NCBI RefSeq assembly: GCF_024679095.1
Contig: NC_066512.1
Location: 17,299,473 to 17,363,472, forward strand
DNA length: 64,000 bases
Direction of reading: 5' to 3'
From: Eriocheir sinensis
Lineage: Eukaryota; Arthropoda; Malacostraca; Decapoda; Varunidae
Both the position numbers and the translations under genes were made by a program. Within the stretch, counting starts at the first letter, position 1. Each line of letters opens with the position of its first letter. Shown here piece by piece: positions 22,497 to 34,045 of the stretch. The notes under the pieces are model-generated. The model was not told where the DNA came from. It ran no database searches and was given only the letters and a program-made list of their open reading frames with translations.

Positions 22497-22880
22497 CTCC
22501 TTCTCCTCCTCGTCTTCCACTTGTTATCGTTGCAGTTGTCTACTTTCTAATTTTTCTTCTGTCTTTTTTTCTTCTTCTTGATCTTCTTCCTCTCCTTTTT
22601 CTCCTCCTTTTTCTTCTTCTTTTTCTATTCTTTTACTTTTATCTCCTCCTCCTCCTCCTCCTCCTCCTCCTCCCTCTCCTCCTCGTCTCCCTCTTGTTAT
22701 CGTTGCTGTTGTCTACTTTCTTATTTTTCTTGTCTTTTTTTCTTCTTGTTCTTCCTCTCATTTTTCTCCTTCTTTTTCTTCTTCTTTTTCTATTCTTCTT
22801 TTACTTTTATCTCCTCCTCCTCCTCCTCCTCCTCCTCCTCCTCCTCCTCCTCCTCCTCCTCCTCCTCCTCCTCCTCCTCC
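22497..22880. repeat. Tandem duplication (173 bp) of a pyrimidine cassette
   Basis: CTTGTTATCGTTGC(A/T)GTTGTCTACTTTC and the following T/C-rich sequence appear twice, 173 bases apart. Each copy ends in a (TCC)n array, and the second array is much longer. The unit was duplicated as a block and its microsatellites then diverged in length. Confidence 0.8.
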
Positions 22881-24479
22881 ATCATCTTCTCTCCGATCTT
22901 CTCCTTGTCATTCTTCTGTATCACACGGCAGGGGCGTGTGACACATTCAATTAAAGAAACTCATCTAAAATATTCTCCGTCTCGCTTAACCTGAGAGAAA
23001 ACGCTGCCGCCCCTTGCATGACGGAGGACAAAGCCGCCGAGCGAGGCAACTCTTGACATGTACTTCAAATACTTATCAATAAAACGCCTTTTTTACGAAC
23101 CCCGCCATTAAAAGTTGTTGAACATACCCGGAAAAACCAGTCACTTACATGGTCTAAATAGAGCGGCGGAGACCAATTACCTGCAAGCTTAACGAAGAAT
23201 TAAAAAACAAACACACAGACACTGACACGCACACACACAGAGATGGATTCGGTATCATTTCCCGAACAGCCATAACAGCAACGCCCCTCGAATCTTCTTG
23301 GAGCCGAGACAAAAACAAACACACACGCGAGATCGCCACACCCAATAAGGCGCCCCGACACCCGCGCCGTCCCCCAGCTGTGTCCTCGCGCCGCTAAACC
23401 CGATTCGCTAAAATGGGAGCAAATCTATTACGTCAGGAATTTATCGTAGGTGGTGATGGTGGTGGTAGACGGGGGGGCTGAGGGTAGTGATTTTTTTTTT
23501 TTTTTAGGGGGTGCCATTAGTTCAGACTGGGCTATTAGGCCATATTTGTTTACTTATTCATTCCTTTTTTATCAAGTTTTTTTTTTTTTATTTACGACTT
23601 TTTTTTTATTAATCTGTGGGTTGGACTAGAGAGTAGGTGGGTAGGAGCGAAGGAAGGAAAGAGAAAGGGTGGTCAAGAGAAGAAAAGGAAGGCTGGAAGG
23701 ATAGACAAACCCCCAATACCCCCCTCACTACCTCATCCTCCCCCTCCTGACAACAATCCACCGTAGGAAGGAAGGAAGAAGGGAGGGAGGGAGGTTAAGA
23801 GGAAGGGTATAGGATAGGATAGACAGACAACCCCCTCTACCTCCCTCACCCCCTCCTCACTAAACCCTTTCCCCCCCACCCTACCGAACCCACTGACACC
23901 AACACGTCTGGTACTCGAATCGGCAGCAGCGTCACCGTCTTCCTGTCTGCTTCCTTCCCAGGTGTGTTGAAGTCGCCGTAGTAAGGTGATAGTGTGGGCG
24001 GTACCTGGGTTAACTGGATAAGCGGTTTATTGCTTCCTACCTGAATATCTGAATGTAGTCTAAGAGGGACGTTAATGATAAATGCTTAGAATTAAATTAA
24101 GGTGAAGTTACATCTGATGTTTTTGCCGTGTCGATGCGAACACTGTCATTAATAGCGTAATTAGTTTTGCATCTAATTCCACACAGTATCATTAGTAATA
24201 GATTAGAGAAGCGTTTCTGTCGACCATTCCCTTCCTCCTCCTCCTCCTCCCTACCGCCTCCTTCGTCAGTATCCTTCCTACAGCATCTTCCCTTCAGTAT
24301 TCCTCCTACAGCATTCCTTATCAATAAACACATCCTTCCTTCAGTGTCCTTCCTACACCATCCTTCCCAGATCCACTCACACTTCTGCAAGGCCAACAAA
24401 GGTGCAACAACGACAGCAACAAAAGGCGGCAACCGGCAACACTAATTTCATATACATACATAACAATCTCGCTAAATAT
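22881..24479. other. Unique sequence, no supported gene
   Basis: T runs near 23490 and 23580, and purine-rich 23640-23840. No transposon words or splice-paired exons seen. Confidence 0.4.
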
Positions 24480-24655
24480 TCAACCCTCATCGCCGTCAGA
24501 AACAGAATGACACGCTACATTATCATCCTCCATCAAGATCAAGGGGAGAGCGCTCTTCAGCACCCCGCCGAAGTAGTTAGCAGCGAGGCGGAGCGCGAAG
24601 AGTAGCACAAAGTTAATGATATGCAGCGTGGAGACATCCCAGGCACACGCGGAGG
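24480..24655 (-). CDS. Candidate terminal exon with a hydrophobic segment, unidentified
   Basis: On the minus strand an AT/pyrimidine acceptor (AACATTTATTTTACATGCAG) precedes 57 open codons and a TGA. The peptide includes WDVSTLHIINFVLLFALRLA, ANYFGGVLKSALPLILMEDD and a polar tail ending SVSDGDEG. The first part could be a transmembrane helix. Codons favour G/C endings. The opposite strand is closed early by TAG, so strand is clear. No family recognised. Confidence 0.4.
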
Positions 24656-25109
24656 CTGCATGTAAAATAAATGTTTTGCTTTACTGCCGCGCGTTAATGT
24701 TTATCTAGTTTATGGGGTGTTAAGAAATTATATGACGTTGCTATTCGTACATATTGCCATTCATAATTCTGGAGGGAGGGAGGAAGGGGGAGGATGTGTT
24801 GGTGGGGCATGGGAGGGAGAGGAAGGGTGGTGGTGGGTAGGGTCGGTCAGCTGTGAGTCGCCTAACTGTCTCCAGGTTAGGAACAGTAAGCAACACTCAT
24901 CCAAAAACATGACAAAACAACTCTTTTTTTTTACATATCTCAGAGCAAAATAAATACCAACACCTTTAAAGAGTAAAACGGATAATTACTGGCATAACTT
25001 TCTCCCTTGCTTGTTCTTCCCGAGTATGTGCTTATCAGGTGGTTTATAAGACACATGAAACAAGCGGTGAAGGTGGTCCGGTCTGCATATTGAAGGAACG
25101 CTCTGAAAA

Positions 25110-25328
25110 CTCTGAAGCAGCGTTGCCAAATTATCGTACTCATCGCATTGCATTTTCGTAGTTTCTGAGCGATAACTTTAGCAAAAAACACTAAAAACAT
25201 CACGAAATAACAGTTGCAACGCTAACTTTAATTTTCTATCGTTATTTGTGTGGTTACGACAGTCTTGGAGCTTAAGAGTGATAAATGCTATGTTCAAAGT
25301 ACGACAATTTGGCAACGCTGCTCTGAAG
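25110..25328. mobile_element. Non-autonomous DNA transposon (MITE), hAT-like
   Basis: A 203-bp element (25118-25320) has 23-bp terminal inverted repeats starting CAGCGTTGCCAAATT with one mismatch. It is flanked by a perfect 8-bp direct duplication CTCTGAAG at 25110-25117 and 25321-25328. An 8-bp target duplication and termini beginning CAG are typical of hAT elements. The interior is AT-rich and has no transposase. Confidence 0.9.
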
Positions 25329-25503
25329 GGAAGGAACGGAGGGAGTGAGGACGGAGATAGAGGGAGAGTAGCCGTGAACTCCGCCAGACAACCCGTGAGG
25401 GACACCGTGAAAACACTCATCACACGCCGACGAAGCAGTTGAAAACATACATCCACGAGAGCGAGAACGAAGAGAGAAAGCCTGTAAGTAGATGCCTCAG
25501 AAT

Positions 25504-25540
<37 letters not shown>
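25504..25540. repeat. (TAC)n microsatellite
   Basis: About 12 units. Confidence 0.95.
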
Positions 25541-26057
25541 GACACGACGGAACCGGATCGAGCAGCACCGCGGAGACGAGTAAAACACGGGCCACGGTAC
25601 AGAAACTCCCCCTGAAGATTACGACTTCAAGGACACAAGAAACGCAAGTCAATGAACCACACCAAAATTACGAACCTGAAAGGGGACGAAAAAAAAAAGG
25701 AGAAAAAGAGATAAAGCATGTTACTAGATAAGCACCTGTCGGTTGTCGAAATGGGAGCAGTCCGAGAGAAACTAAGTGGGGTGAACAGGAAAAAAAAAAC
25801 AATAGAAGCAGAGAATTACTTTTTTTTTTATATGCGACTCCATCACTACAAGGAAAGATGAGGATATGTGTCTCCCCGCGGGGCTGGTACGTGTCCGAGG
25901 CAATGTTCCCCTTTGTCCCTGATGCTCGAGGAGAATTGAGATGCGCGTTAAAACACTCCTGGGCCCTCCGAGCAAGCAAGCAAGCAAGGAGACTGACCGG
26001 TTTTTGTTTCACTTTTCCGTCTCCTCCTCCTTCTCCTCCTCCTCTCCTTCCTCTCAG

Positions 26058-26132
26058 GCCACCTCGCGGGGTCGGTTCCGTGGCGGTCACTCTGCCCCGT
26101 GTCCTCAGCGTGTGTGTCTGCGTCCCGTGTGA
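26058..26132 (+). CDS. Candidate terminal exon, unidentified
   Basis: A long TCC-rich tract ends CTTCCTCTCAG. It is followed by 24 open codons and TGA (ATSRGRFRGGHSAPCPQRV...). A longer frame starting at 25858 overlaps in another register. Because the tract itself is a microsatellite, the acceptor may be accidental. Confidence 0.25.
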   Translation, partial: ATSRGRFRGGHSAPCPQRVCLRPV

Positions 26133-26645
26133 CCCTCATTTGTTCTGCACCCCGATGCCTCACGCCCCTGTGGCATCGCTTCCCTCTGGTTCGTTATTAA
26201 AAGTGGAGGGATATTCGTGGGAGGGGAAGGAATGGAACGGGAAGAGAAAGAGGAGGAAGGGGAGCGAGGTGGAACGAGAAGAACGAGTCCCACGGTACAA
26301 AAAAAGGTAATGAGAACCACTTTGATATCTCGGTAACATTTTGGGGGCAAATTGAGGAGAAGAAATATTTTAAGGAATATTGTTTGAAACCCGACGCCAT
26401 GACATCAATTAAGAGGAGAATGAAAGTAGAATGTCTCACGTGGTTAATGGATTACTGATGCAAATGCAATCTTATTTTCTTACCGCCAGAACCCATTACG
26501 ATGTGATTCCATTAATTGACGAAAACTTGTCCAATGAAGTATTAAGAGATGTTCGGCGAGCGTGCAAAAACTACGAAAAAAAAACGTTGAAAATATATTT
26601 GCTTATATTTTAAGGGTTTTTTTTTAAGTGCTACCCTAAAAGATA

Positions 26646-26646
<1 letters not shown>

Positions 26647-26727
<81 letters not shown>
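26647..26727. repeat. (GT)n microsatellite
   Basis: About 40 perfect units. Confidence 0.97.
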
Positions 26728-26733
<6 letters not shown>

Positions 26734-27137
26734 TATAAACGTCAACCATGACATCAAGTGCAGATAACCCGTGTATGGCGGAAAGGTAAACACTCTCCCC
26801 TTGTATACACCTTTTATATGCAGCCAGATTGTTCTTTTTATCCTCCTCCTCCTCCACGCCCACCTCCACCTCCTCCTCCTCTTCTGCATCATCTATCCTT
26901 CAATTCTCTTCTCAACACTTTCCACCGTCGCCAAACAGTCAGTAGTCTCGGAAAAAACACAACGTCAACCATAACTTAAGATTCTACCAATGTGCACTGC
27001 CGCTGACAACGACTTTCACTACAAGTAATTCCTCGGATAAGGCAGACATTACGAAGCAGTACCGGCGCATAAAAGGCAATTTACAACACTTACAAAATTA
27101 ATGAGGGGACGAGGAGAGCAATTAGGAGTAGTAAGAG

Positions 27138-27422
27138 GTGTTTGTGAGTGACAGCAATAAGCAAGCTGTTGTGGCTCGTGGTTTGGGTGGTGTGGCTCAA
27201 GGTATCATGGACTCTTTCAAGCTCTCTCACAGTATTACTCTTCTGATACATAGTTTACCATGCCCAACGTGTCCCCTTCGCAGCCCAGAGACCTTACCAT
27301 CCCAGCGACACCCTGAAGCCTCATTACCAGCTCTTCGCAGCATAACGAGACTCCCTAACGCCCCAACACAGATAACCGCCCCCGAGCCGCCCAGCCACAG
27401 GCCCGCCTCGCCACCTCCATGA
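27138..27422 (+). CDS. Candidate open frame, unidentified (94 codons)
   Basis: Non-repetitive frame reading SDSNKQAVVARGLGGVAQGI and FKLSHSITLLIHSLPCPTCP, then a proline-rich tail ending in PPP and TGA. There is no convincing Kozak context or splice site. The antisense frame is partly open. Confidence 0.25.
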   Translation: MFVSDSNKQAVVARGLGGVAQGIMDSFKLSHSITLLIHSLPCPTCPLRSPETLPSQRHPEASLPALRSITRLPNAPTQITAPEPPSHRPASPPP

Positions 27423-27925
27423 CCACATCTCCCGCGTGTAATTGTGAATGTCAAGCGTCAGGGCGGAAAATCGAAGACTGGGGAGAATTGTGCTGAATCA
27501 GAGGGACGCGGAGGAAGACGCGGCACGGAAGGGGGAGTGCGGTGACGAGATTGAAACACGGAGATGAAAATTTAAGCAGAAAAGTGATAAGTTAAATGGC
27601 AACGATGTAAAAAGCGGTGGGAAGAAAGAAGTGAATGAGGAAGTGAAGAGAGGAAAGAGAAAATACGCCACGTGGACCTGAGCGGAGGCGTGAGGCTGAG
27701 GCGACACGAAGAAAAAAAGAAAAAGAAGAAGAACAGGGAAGTAACTGTACAAAAATCAAAACAGCGGAGGATTATGAATACCTGCACAAAATGAAGTGAA
27801 ATCAAAATCCTTCAGAGTAGAGTACAATATATTGTCTCCAGATTTTTGTTTTCTTACATTAGACAAATAATTATAGTCACAGACACACTCATCCAAAGAA
27901 GATTAAATGAAAGGAACCATGGATT

Positions 27926-28956
27926 TCAACGCTGCATGAAGTACTTATCCACGCCGGCAAATGTGTGAGGGAGGGCATCAGAGGGGTCCATAATGAAGTC
28001 GTTCTGGTTCTGGAGGAGAGAATCAAGACTGTCCGAGGGAAAGGCTTCGAGGAGAGACGAGGTAAATGATTCTTCTCTGACGGGACTGTCTTGGGTGATA
28101 CACCACCGGATAGCGCCTCATTCTTGGAATTGCATGATACAAATTCTTGGCCCCGGCTCCCGGTGCGGCATAATACTCCAAGTGTTGGAGGTTGTTCACT
28201 AACCCGCATATTTGTTTTTTACCTTCATGCAGGTCTTATCCGCCAGGATACTGCTGACGGCGGTGGAGACGTGGCTTGTGTTGAGGAGGAGAATATACAC
28301 TATGTTTATTTCCTAAAAACTCGCCTCGCCTACCGAAGCCCATTTGGTCTGAGCTGCAATCAGAGCAGTGGCAAGATGATAACATGGAGGTAATTTCACA
28401 CCACTCAGAGCTAAGCGAGAACTGGGCGCTGGTCTTCTCCACTGCCAGGCAAACACACTGTCCATTTAGGTCACTTACACTCGGAAAGTATCCCTGCAAC
28501 ATACGCACGCTAAGAGCCACAGTTTCCTCTGAGAGATTGGGGGTGTAACAAGGCGGGTATGAGGTGGAGGCGCCCTATAAGCAAGGTGATATTTTGATGC
28601 CTTACGAACAATTTTCATACCTTTACGTAAGCACCGCCGCAATTGACAGGATTGGTGAGGGTATACACTAGATACAAAAGCAGTTGTGGTCGTTACTATT
28701 TTGTTGTACCCGTTGTTCCTGTTCTTTGAGCTCTGGATGCTGCTGCCGCACATTCTAAGGTTTTCAACGTGTGGGAGGAACAAGTTCGCGACCTTCGGGA
28801 TACAAGCCCATAACTTTACCGCGGAGTCAGCCAGTCCTGAAAGGTTTACGAGAAGCAGAGGCTATTAATCACGGGAGACACCTTTCAGGACTGCGAAACC
28901 GAGGAGGTGGCCCGCGTCAGCTCCCCGGCCAGCACGGCGCGGGGTGACTGAGGAGG
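27926..28956 (-). CDS. Multi-exon candidate gene 3' end, unidentified
   Basis: Four exons in order on the minus strand are 28836-28621, 28528-28402, 28274-28223 and 28009-27926 (TGA). All three introns are GT...AG (92, 127 and 213 bp) and every junction keeps frame (phases 1, 2, 0). Exon words include LADSAVKLWACIPKVANLFL, PHVENLRMCGSSIQSSKN, EETVALSVRMLQGYFPSVSD, CLAVEKTSAQFSLSSE, HVSTAVSSILADKTCMK and DFIMDPSDALPHTFAGVDKY. An extra upstream exon (28956-28882, ending LLGFAVLK) also matches in phase but has a poor acceptor. Composition is that of a globular protein. No family is recognised and the 5' end was not found. Manual splicing allows choices, so exon edges may differ. Confidence 0.5.
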
Positions 28957-29384
28957 CTGCCCGCCAAACCGATCACACGCAAAGTTGGATGGATGGGGAC
29001 TCAACGAATTACTAACAGGCTTAGACACGACCGTACATCCACTCCTCTTCAAAGAAACGATATGTCGAAACTATTTACATCCTGATTTCTCTTTTCTTCA
29101 ATGGCCCACTAATGTCAGTTCTTAGTCTAACAGATGTAACGTAATCAAGTTTCCTACCACGCACAGCCTTTGTTGGGACGAGTTTGGTAATACGAAGCAT
29201 CTTTCAGACGATGTCAAGCTCACACAAATGGACCACAGATGAAAAAAATAAAGAAGAAAACTTGAATAGTAATATAGAAGGAAAAAGTGTCCGTTACATT
29301 TGATCTCATACATAAAACGCAGAAAAGGCGACACCAAACGACCTGGAAAAATAGTTGATCGAGTTAGCATATCTCTCCCCGAGC

Positions 29385-29690
29385 AGCCCCCCGCCTCGCC
29401 GATGTCTCCCCGGCACCGAGGTCTCGCGCCAACGCTTGCATGGGTGGCCGCCGCGCCGCAGCCTCGTTGCCGTCCCACAGCCGCGGCATACTTGGTACCC
29501 GGCCCTCACCCTCGCGCCGCCCTCATTAGCGGACGGAACACGCCACGGCTACTGTGCGCTGCGGTGGTGCTGTCGTCGAGGCGCGGGCGAGGACGGCAGG
29601 CACCAGGCAGCAAGCAGGCCATCAGTAGGCGGTGCGGCCACTCATCTGCCTCACTCCTCTCAGCGCCGCTCAGGTGACTCCATTACCTGG
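29385..29690. promoter_or_regulatory. GC/CpG-rich island
   Basis: A 300-base stretch is markedly richer in G, C and CpG than its flanks, and lies upstream of the minus-strand gene model. Frames are open on both strands, as expected of GC-rich DNA. It could be a promoter island or 5' exon. Confidence 0.25.
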
Positions 29691-29822
29691 CGCAGCACGC
29701 ACGAAAGCAGGAGTTGCAGGCCACCGCGAAGCCCGGCTGGCTGCCTGACTGCCTGTCTGCCTGCACTGTTCCCTGCCGGCCTGGCCTACTGCCTGCCCTC
29801 TTTCTTCTGTGCCTGCCCGCCA

Positions 29823-29999
29823 ACCCACCCGCCTGCCTGCCTGCCTGCCTGCCTGACTGACTGCCTGCCTGCCTGCCTGTCTGCCTGCCTGCCTAGCTGT
29901 TTGCCTGCCTGCCTGCCTGCCTGCCTGTCTGCCTGCCTGCCTACCTGCCTGCCTAGCTGTTTGCCTGCCTGCCTGCCTAGCTGTTTGCCTGCCCGCCCG

Positions 30000-30063
<64 letters not shown>

Positions 30064-30160
30064 CCGGGCTGCCCCTCCTACCTCCCTGTTTACCTGACTG
30101 TTTTCTCACCTGCTTGCCACCCTGCCTGCCTGCCTGCCTGCTTTTCCTGCTTGTCTGCTC
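29823..30160. repeat. (CCTG)n tetranucleotide array
   Basis: About 330 bases of CCTG/GCCT units with CTAGCTGTTTG interruptions. The purest run is 30001-30063. The long cysteine/leucine/proline open frame across it is a repeat translation. Confidence 0.95.
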
Positions 30161-30895
30161 TCCAGCTTGTCTGACTATTTTCTTGACTGCCTGCCTGCTT
30201 GCCTGCATCCTTCCCTCCTGCCCGTAGCACAAACGACGCACCGCCACCTGCACGCAGGTTACTCGAAGCATTTTTCAGCTAATGATATTTTTTTATCCTC
30301 GCATTTTCAGACCTTCAGACCCTCGTGTGTTATTAGCGCTTATTTATGATGCTCCTTGCCCCGCTGCCGCCCCACCTCGTCCCCCCTTCCTTCCCCTGGG
30401 TGGGTGAGGCGGGATCGTTCATCAGGGATGACGTGGGGCGCGTTGCCAGCCTACACCCACACCCTCATACGACCCCCCCCTCCCCGCGATCTCATCCCTA
30501 TCAGGAGAGAGATTCTTCAGTCCCCCGTCCACGCCTCCCTCCCATGGAAACCCTCACTACTTACTGCCTCCACGTTGATAAATATGATTATACGTCTTCA
30601 AGCTAATAACAATTAAAGTGTTGTGGTGGACGAAAGGAGGAAACAATGGGACGCAGGCACGGCAAGGGGAGGGGAAAATGAGGGAGTGGAGAGAGCGAGA
30701 GAGAGAGAGGGAAGGTGTGTCGAAAAGTAAATGGGAACCTTCAGTAACCGAGTTTATGAATAGAAAAGGGAGAGAAGTATTTATTTTTGTGCAGAATGAT
30801 GACTATTACCTCTTGCCGTACCCATGCCTCCGAAAACAACAACAATAACAGCCTTGCTTGTAGGTGGTTGTGAAAGACTTAATTAGACACACCTG

Positions 30896-31077
<182 letters not shown>

Positions 31078-31392
31078 ATTTGAAAATAATCAGATCTCAA
31101 GAAGAAGAAAAAGAAGAAAAAGAAGAAGAAGAAGAAGATTAGGAGGAAAAGAACACGAGATGACGATGATGATGAAAAAGAAGAAGCACAACAAAATGAA
31201 GATAATAATAAAGAGCAAGAAAAAAACAGCAACAACTACTACAACTACAAGAAAACTATTAACATTAACAAAAGTAAAAAACATCATAGAGAAAAAACAA
31301 AAGCAACTACACAACAACAAAGGCGATAAAAAAACAACAACGCTAGAATGCCTGATGAAAAGAAAACTACTGGCGAGCAAAAACAACACCCA

Positions 31393-31531
31393 TGTACCGC
31401 GCCTTTGCTATACTTCCCCTCAAACAACCTCAAGCTTCGTCTCTCCGCCAACACTCCGGCATATTCCTGTTCTTCTCTCCCATTGTGCTTCCATACTTAT
31501 CGATCCTTCAAACAACAGGATAAAAAAGTAA
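31393..31531. repeat. Left copy of a diverged direct repeat flanking a LINE
   Basis: About 140 bases (TACTTCCCCTCAAACAACCT... CATACTTATCGATCCTTCAA) align with 32528-32664 on the other side of the LINE copy, at roughly 70 percent identity. Confidence 0.65.
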
Positions 31532-31554
31532 AGAAAGTAAAGAATTAAAGTTTT

Positions 31555-32524
31555 CTGTCAGCTTGGTCAGATACTGTCAGCTTGGTCAGAGAAATTTCCT
31601 GTCAGCTTGGTCAGAGAAATGGCAGATGAATTTTAACATCACCAAGTGTAGCGTTTTTAGTGTAGGAACACGCAACCCATTACACGGGTATAGTTTAGAC
31701 TCCACAGCGATAAGCAGGTCTGAGTGTGAAAGGGATTAGGGAGTGTTAGTGAACTCTGACCTAAAACTAAGGAAGCAATGTATTAATGCGAGGAAGAGGG
31801 CTAACAGGGTATTAGGCTTTATTAACAGGACGGTAACCAACAGGAGTGCAGAGGTCATCCTCAGACTCTATTCAGCGTTAGTTAGGCCACACTTAGATTT
31901 TGCTGTCCAGTTTTGGTGCCTACACTACAGAATGGACATCAACTTGCTAGAATCAGTTCAGAGGAGGATGACCAAGATGATTCAGGGGTTGAGGAACCTC
32001 CCATATCAAAATAGGCTGAAACATCTAAACTAACATTCACTAGAAAGACGAAGAGTGCGGGGAGATCTGACAGAAGTATTCAAATGGGTCAAGGGTTACA
32101 ACAAAGGCGATATAAGTAAAGTACCGAGAATTAGCCAGCAGGATAGAACTCGCAGTAATGTATTTAAATTAGAAAAGTATAGATTTAGGAGAGATATAGG
32201 CAAGCATTGGTTTAGTAATAGGGTGGTGGGGGAATGGAATAGACTCAGCAATCACATGGTTAGTGCAGGGACGATAGTTTGTTTTAAGAGTAAACTGGAT
32301 AGCTACATGGACGAGGACGACAGGTGCCAGTGAGGTGTGGATGCAGTAAGGTGGCAGGGTACTGGTGCGTGCATAGTACCGCCGGTAAAACGAGGATCAA
32401 GCCTCTACCTGTAACCCCTGAAACTACACCTCACCCATCGTGAGTAGTGGAGGGGATTCTGGAGGTGCTCTGTGTAGGCCACCCGGCCTCTTGCAGTTTC
32501 CCTATGTTCTTATGTTCTTATGTA
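31555..32524 (+). mobile_element. 5'-truncated CR1/L2-like LINE, RT C-terminal part and 3' end
   Basis: One reading frame with two stops encodes the thumb and tail of a reverse transcriptase: SAWSEKWQMNFNITKCSVFS, VLGFINRTVTNRSAEVILRL, LVRPHLDFAVQFW, VQRRMTKMI, RRRVRGDLTEVFKWVKGYNK and VVGEWNRLSNHMV. A 3' untranslated stretch ends in short tandem TATGTTCT units (32505-32522), typical of this group. The 5' end is truncated within the RT and shows three tandem copies of CTGTCAGCTTGGTCAGA. Few mutations mean it is fairly young. Confidence 0.88.
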
Positions 32525-32527
32525 AGG

Positions 32528-32664
32528 TTCTCAAGCACCGAGCCTCTTCTTTATTCTCCCCTCGAGCAACCTCAAACTTCCTCTTTCGGCCATCACGCCG
32601 GGACTTCCTTTTCCTCTCTCCCTCTACAAGTGAACTCCCTTACTTATTCTTCATCGTTCAAAAA
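32528..32664. repeat. Right copy of the diverged direct repeat flanking a LINE
   Basis: Partner of 31393-31531 (TTCTCCCCTCGAGCAACCTC... CTTACTTATTCTTCATCGTT). The similarity shows that the LINE sits between two copies of a pre-existing sequence. Confidence 0.65.
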
Positions 32665-32670
32665 ATAGTA

Positions 32671-33695
32671 TCAACGGCATGGAAGTAAAATCATCCCCTA
32701 TAAGAAGTGGAAAAAATACGTCACAGCAAAAAATAAAAAGTGAAAAGCTTATGAATTGCGGCAACAAACCAAAGAAAAGGCAAAGCTTGGATAGGAGGAG
32801 AAATACATGTGTTACTCTGGACCAGGAAGAGGGACATCAAAAGAAACCCGCCATATAAGACAATAATTATAGCCATGTTCTTAAGACTTGGACTGTTCTC
32901 CAAATGGGTGGATTATCAAGACACCATGTGCAGCTAAATATGACACTTGACTGACCTCTTTTGTTTTCTTTGTTGGGGCAGAATATTACAGTCGTTTCCA
33001 TGTGGGGTTTCTAGTCTCTAGTATCTTGATCTGTCCCTTTGTATCCCCTAAAAAACTACCGTAGCCCCGAAAACACACCTGACCTTTCATCCTTTCCCTA
33101 TCAGGTACTCGTCCGCGCCCCTTCAACCCCTATCTGTGGGCGGGCGTGTCCCCCTTCCTGCCTGTCACCGTGCCCTCTACGTCACTGTCCGCTGCTTTTC
33201 ATTACCCTCCCACCATCGCTGCCTTCCCTTACCCTAGAGCCCTTTAATTCCCTAGTTATACCTATTACCCACCACCTCTTCCTCCTCCTTTTCCTTTCCA
33301 ATCCCCTCCTCCTCCACCTCCTCCTCCTCCTCCAGGCTTGTCTACTCTCTTCCCTCTCGACAAGTAACTCATTCTCCTTACCTGTCTTACCTTCACCATC
33401 TAATCCAAGACAAAGTCAACCCTTAATTGCACTCCTCGTATCAAGCTGCCCCTCCCCGTCCCTCCGTGCCTTCTCTCCCCCCTTGCAGACCACACAGGCG
33501 GCGACACACGGAAGGAGCAACTCTCCCTCCATCCCTCCCTCCCTCCCTCGCTCGCTCTCCGATCAGCAACGAGCCATAAACGGAGTCCCTTAATGGGCAA
33601 TCAGGCGGCTCGATAAGAGGAGGTGATGGCCAACAGCGATGAGCACAGACTCGCCAGCGCATGACACCCGCCCTCCGCTGACTCACTGGTGCTGG

Positions 33696-33699
<4 letters not shown>
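32671..33699. other. Unique then pyrimidine-rich sequence
   Basis: 33100-33560 is C/T-rich with a short (TCC)n at 33308-33333. The long frame there is low in complexity. Nothing else seen. Confidence 0.4.

Positions 33700-33747
<48 letters not shown>
33700..33747. repeat. (GT)n microsatellite
   Basis: About 24 units. Confidence 0.95.
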
Positions 33748-33748
<1 letters not shown>

Positions 33749-33944
33749 AGTTTTCTTGTCATTTTTTTTATTCAAATCCGATTCATTCCTGCCCCGTGGG
33801 TGCCGCGTGTGGCAGAGCACTACTCGCCCTGACTCAAGCCTCACAGTAGCGGGACTATACTATAACTAACACTAACAATAATTCCTAATACTACTATTCC
33901 TACTCCTACCAGTATTACCACAATTACTATTACCTTTACGATTA

Positions 33945-33992
33945 CAACTACTACTACTGCTACTACTACAACTACTACTACTACTACTATTA

Positions 33993-34044
<52 letters not shown>
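33945..34044. repeat. (CTA)n followed by (AAT)n
   Basis: Two adjoining trinucleotide arrays. A separate (AGT)n lies at 34145-34170. Confidence 0.92.

Positions 34045-34045
<1 letters not shown>

Noticed and set aside
22271..22994. 227-codon frame rich in Leu and Phe, superficially membrane-like
   Set aside because: The hydrophobicity comes from TTC/CTC repeats. The sequence is a tandemly duplicated microsatellite cassette.
29355..30227. 290-codon plus-strand frame rich in Cys, Leu and Pro
   Set aside because: Two thirds of it is the (CCTG)n array read in one frame. The N-terminal part is GC-rich with open frames on both strands.
33039..33593. 184-codon plus-strand frame
   Set aside because: Ser/Pro/Leu-dominated translation of C/T-rich sequence with a short (TCC)n. 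No splice or motif support.
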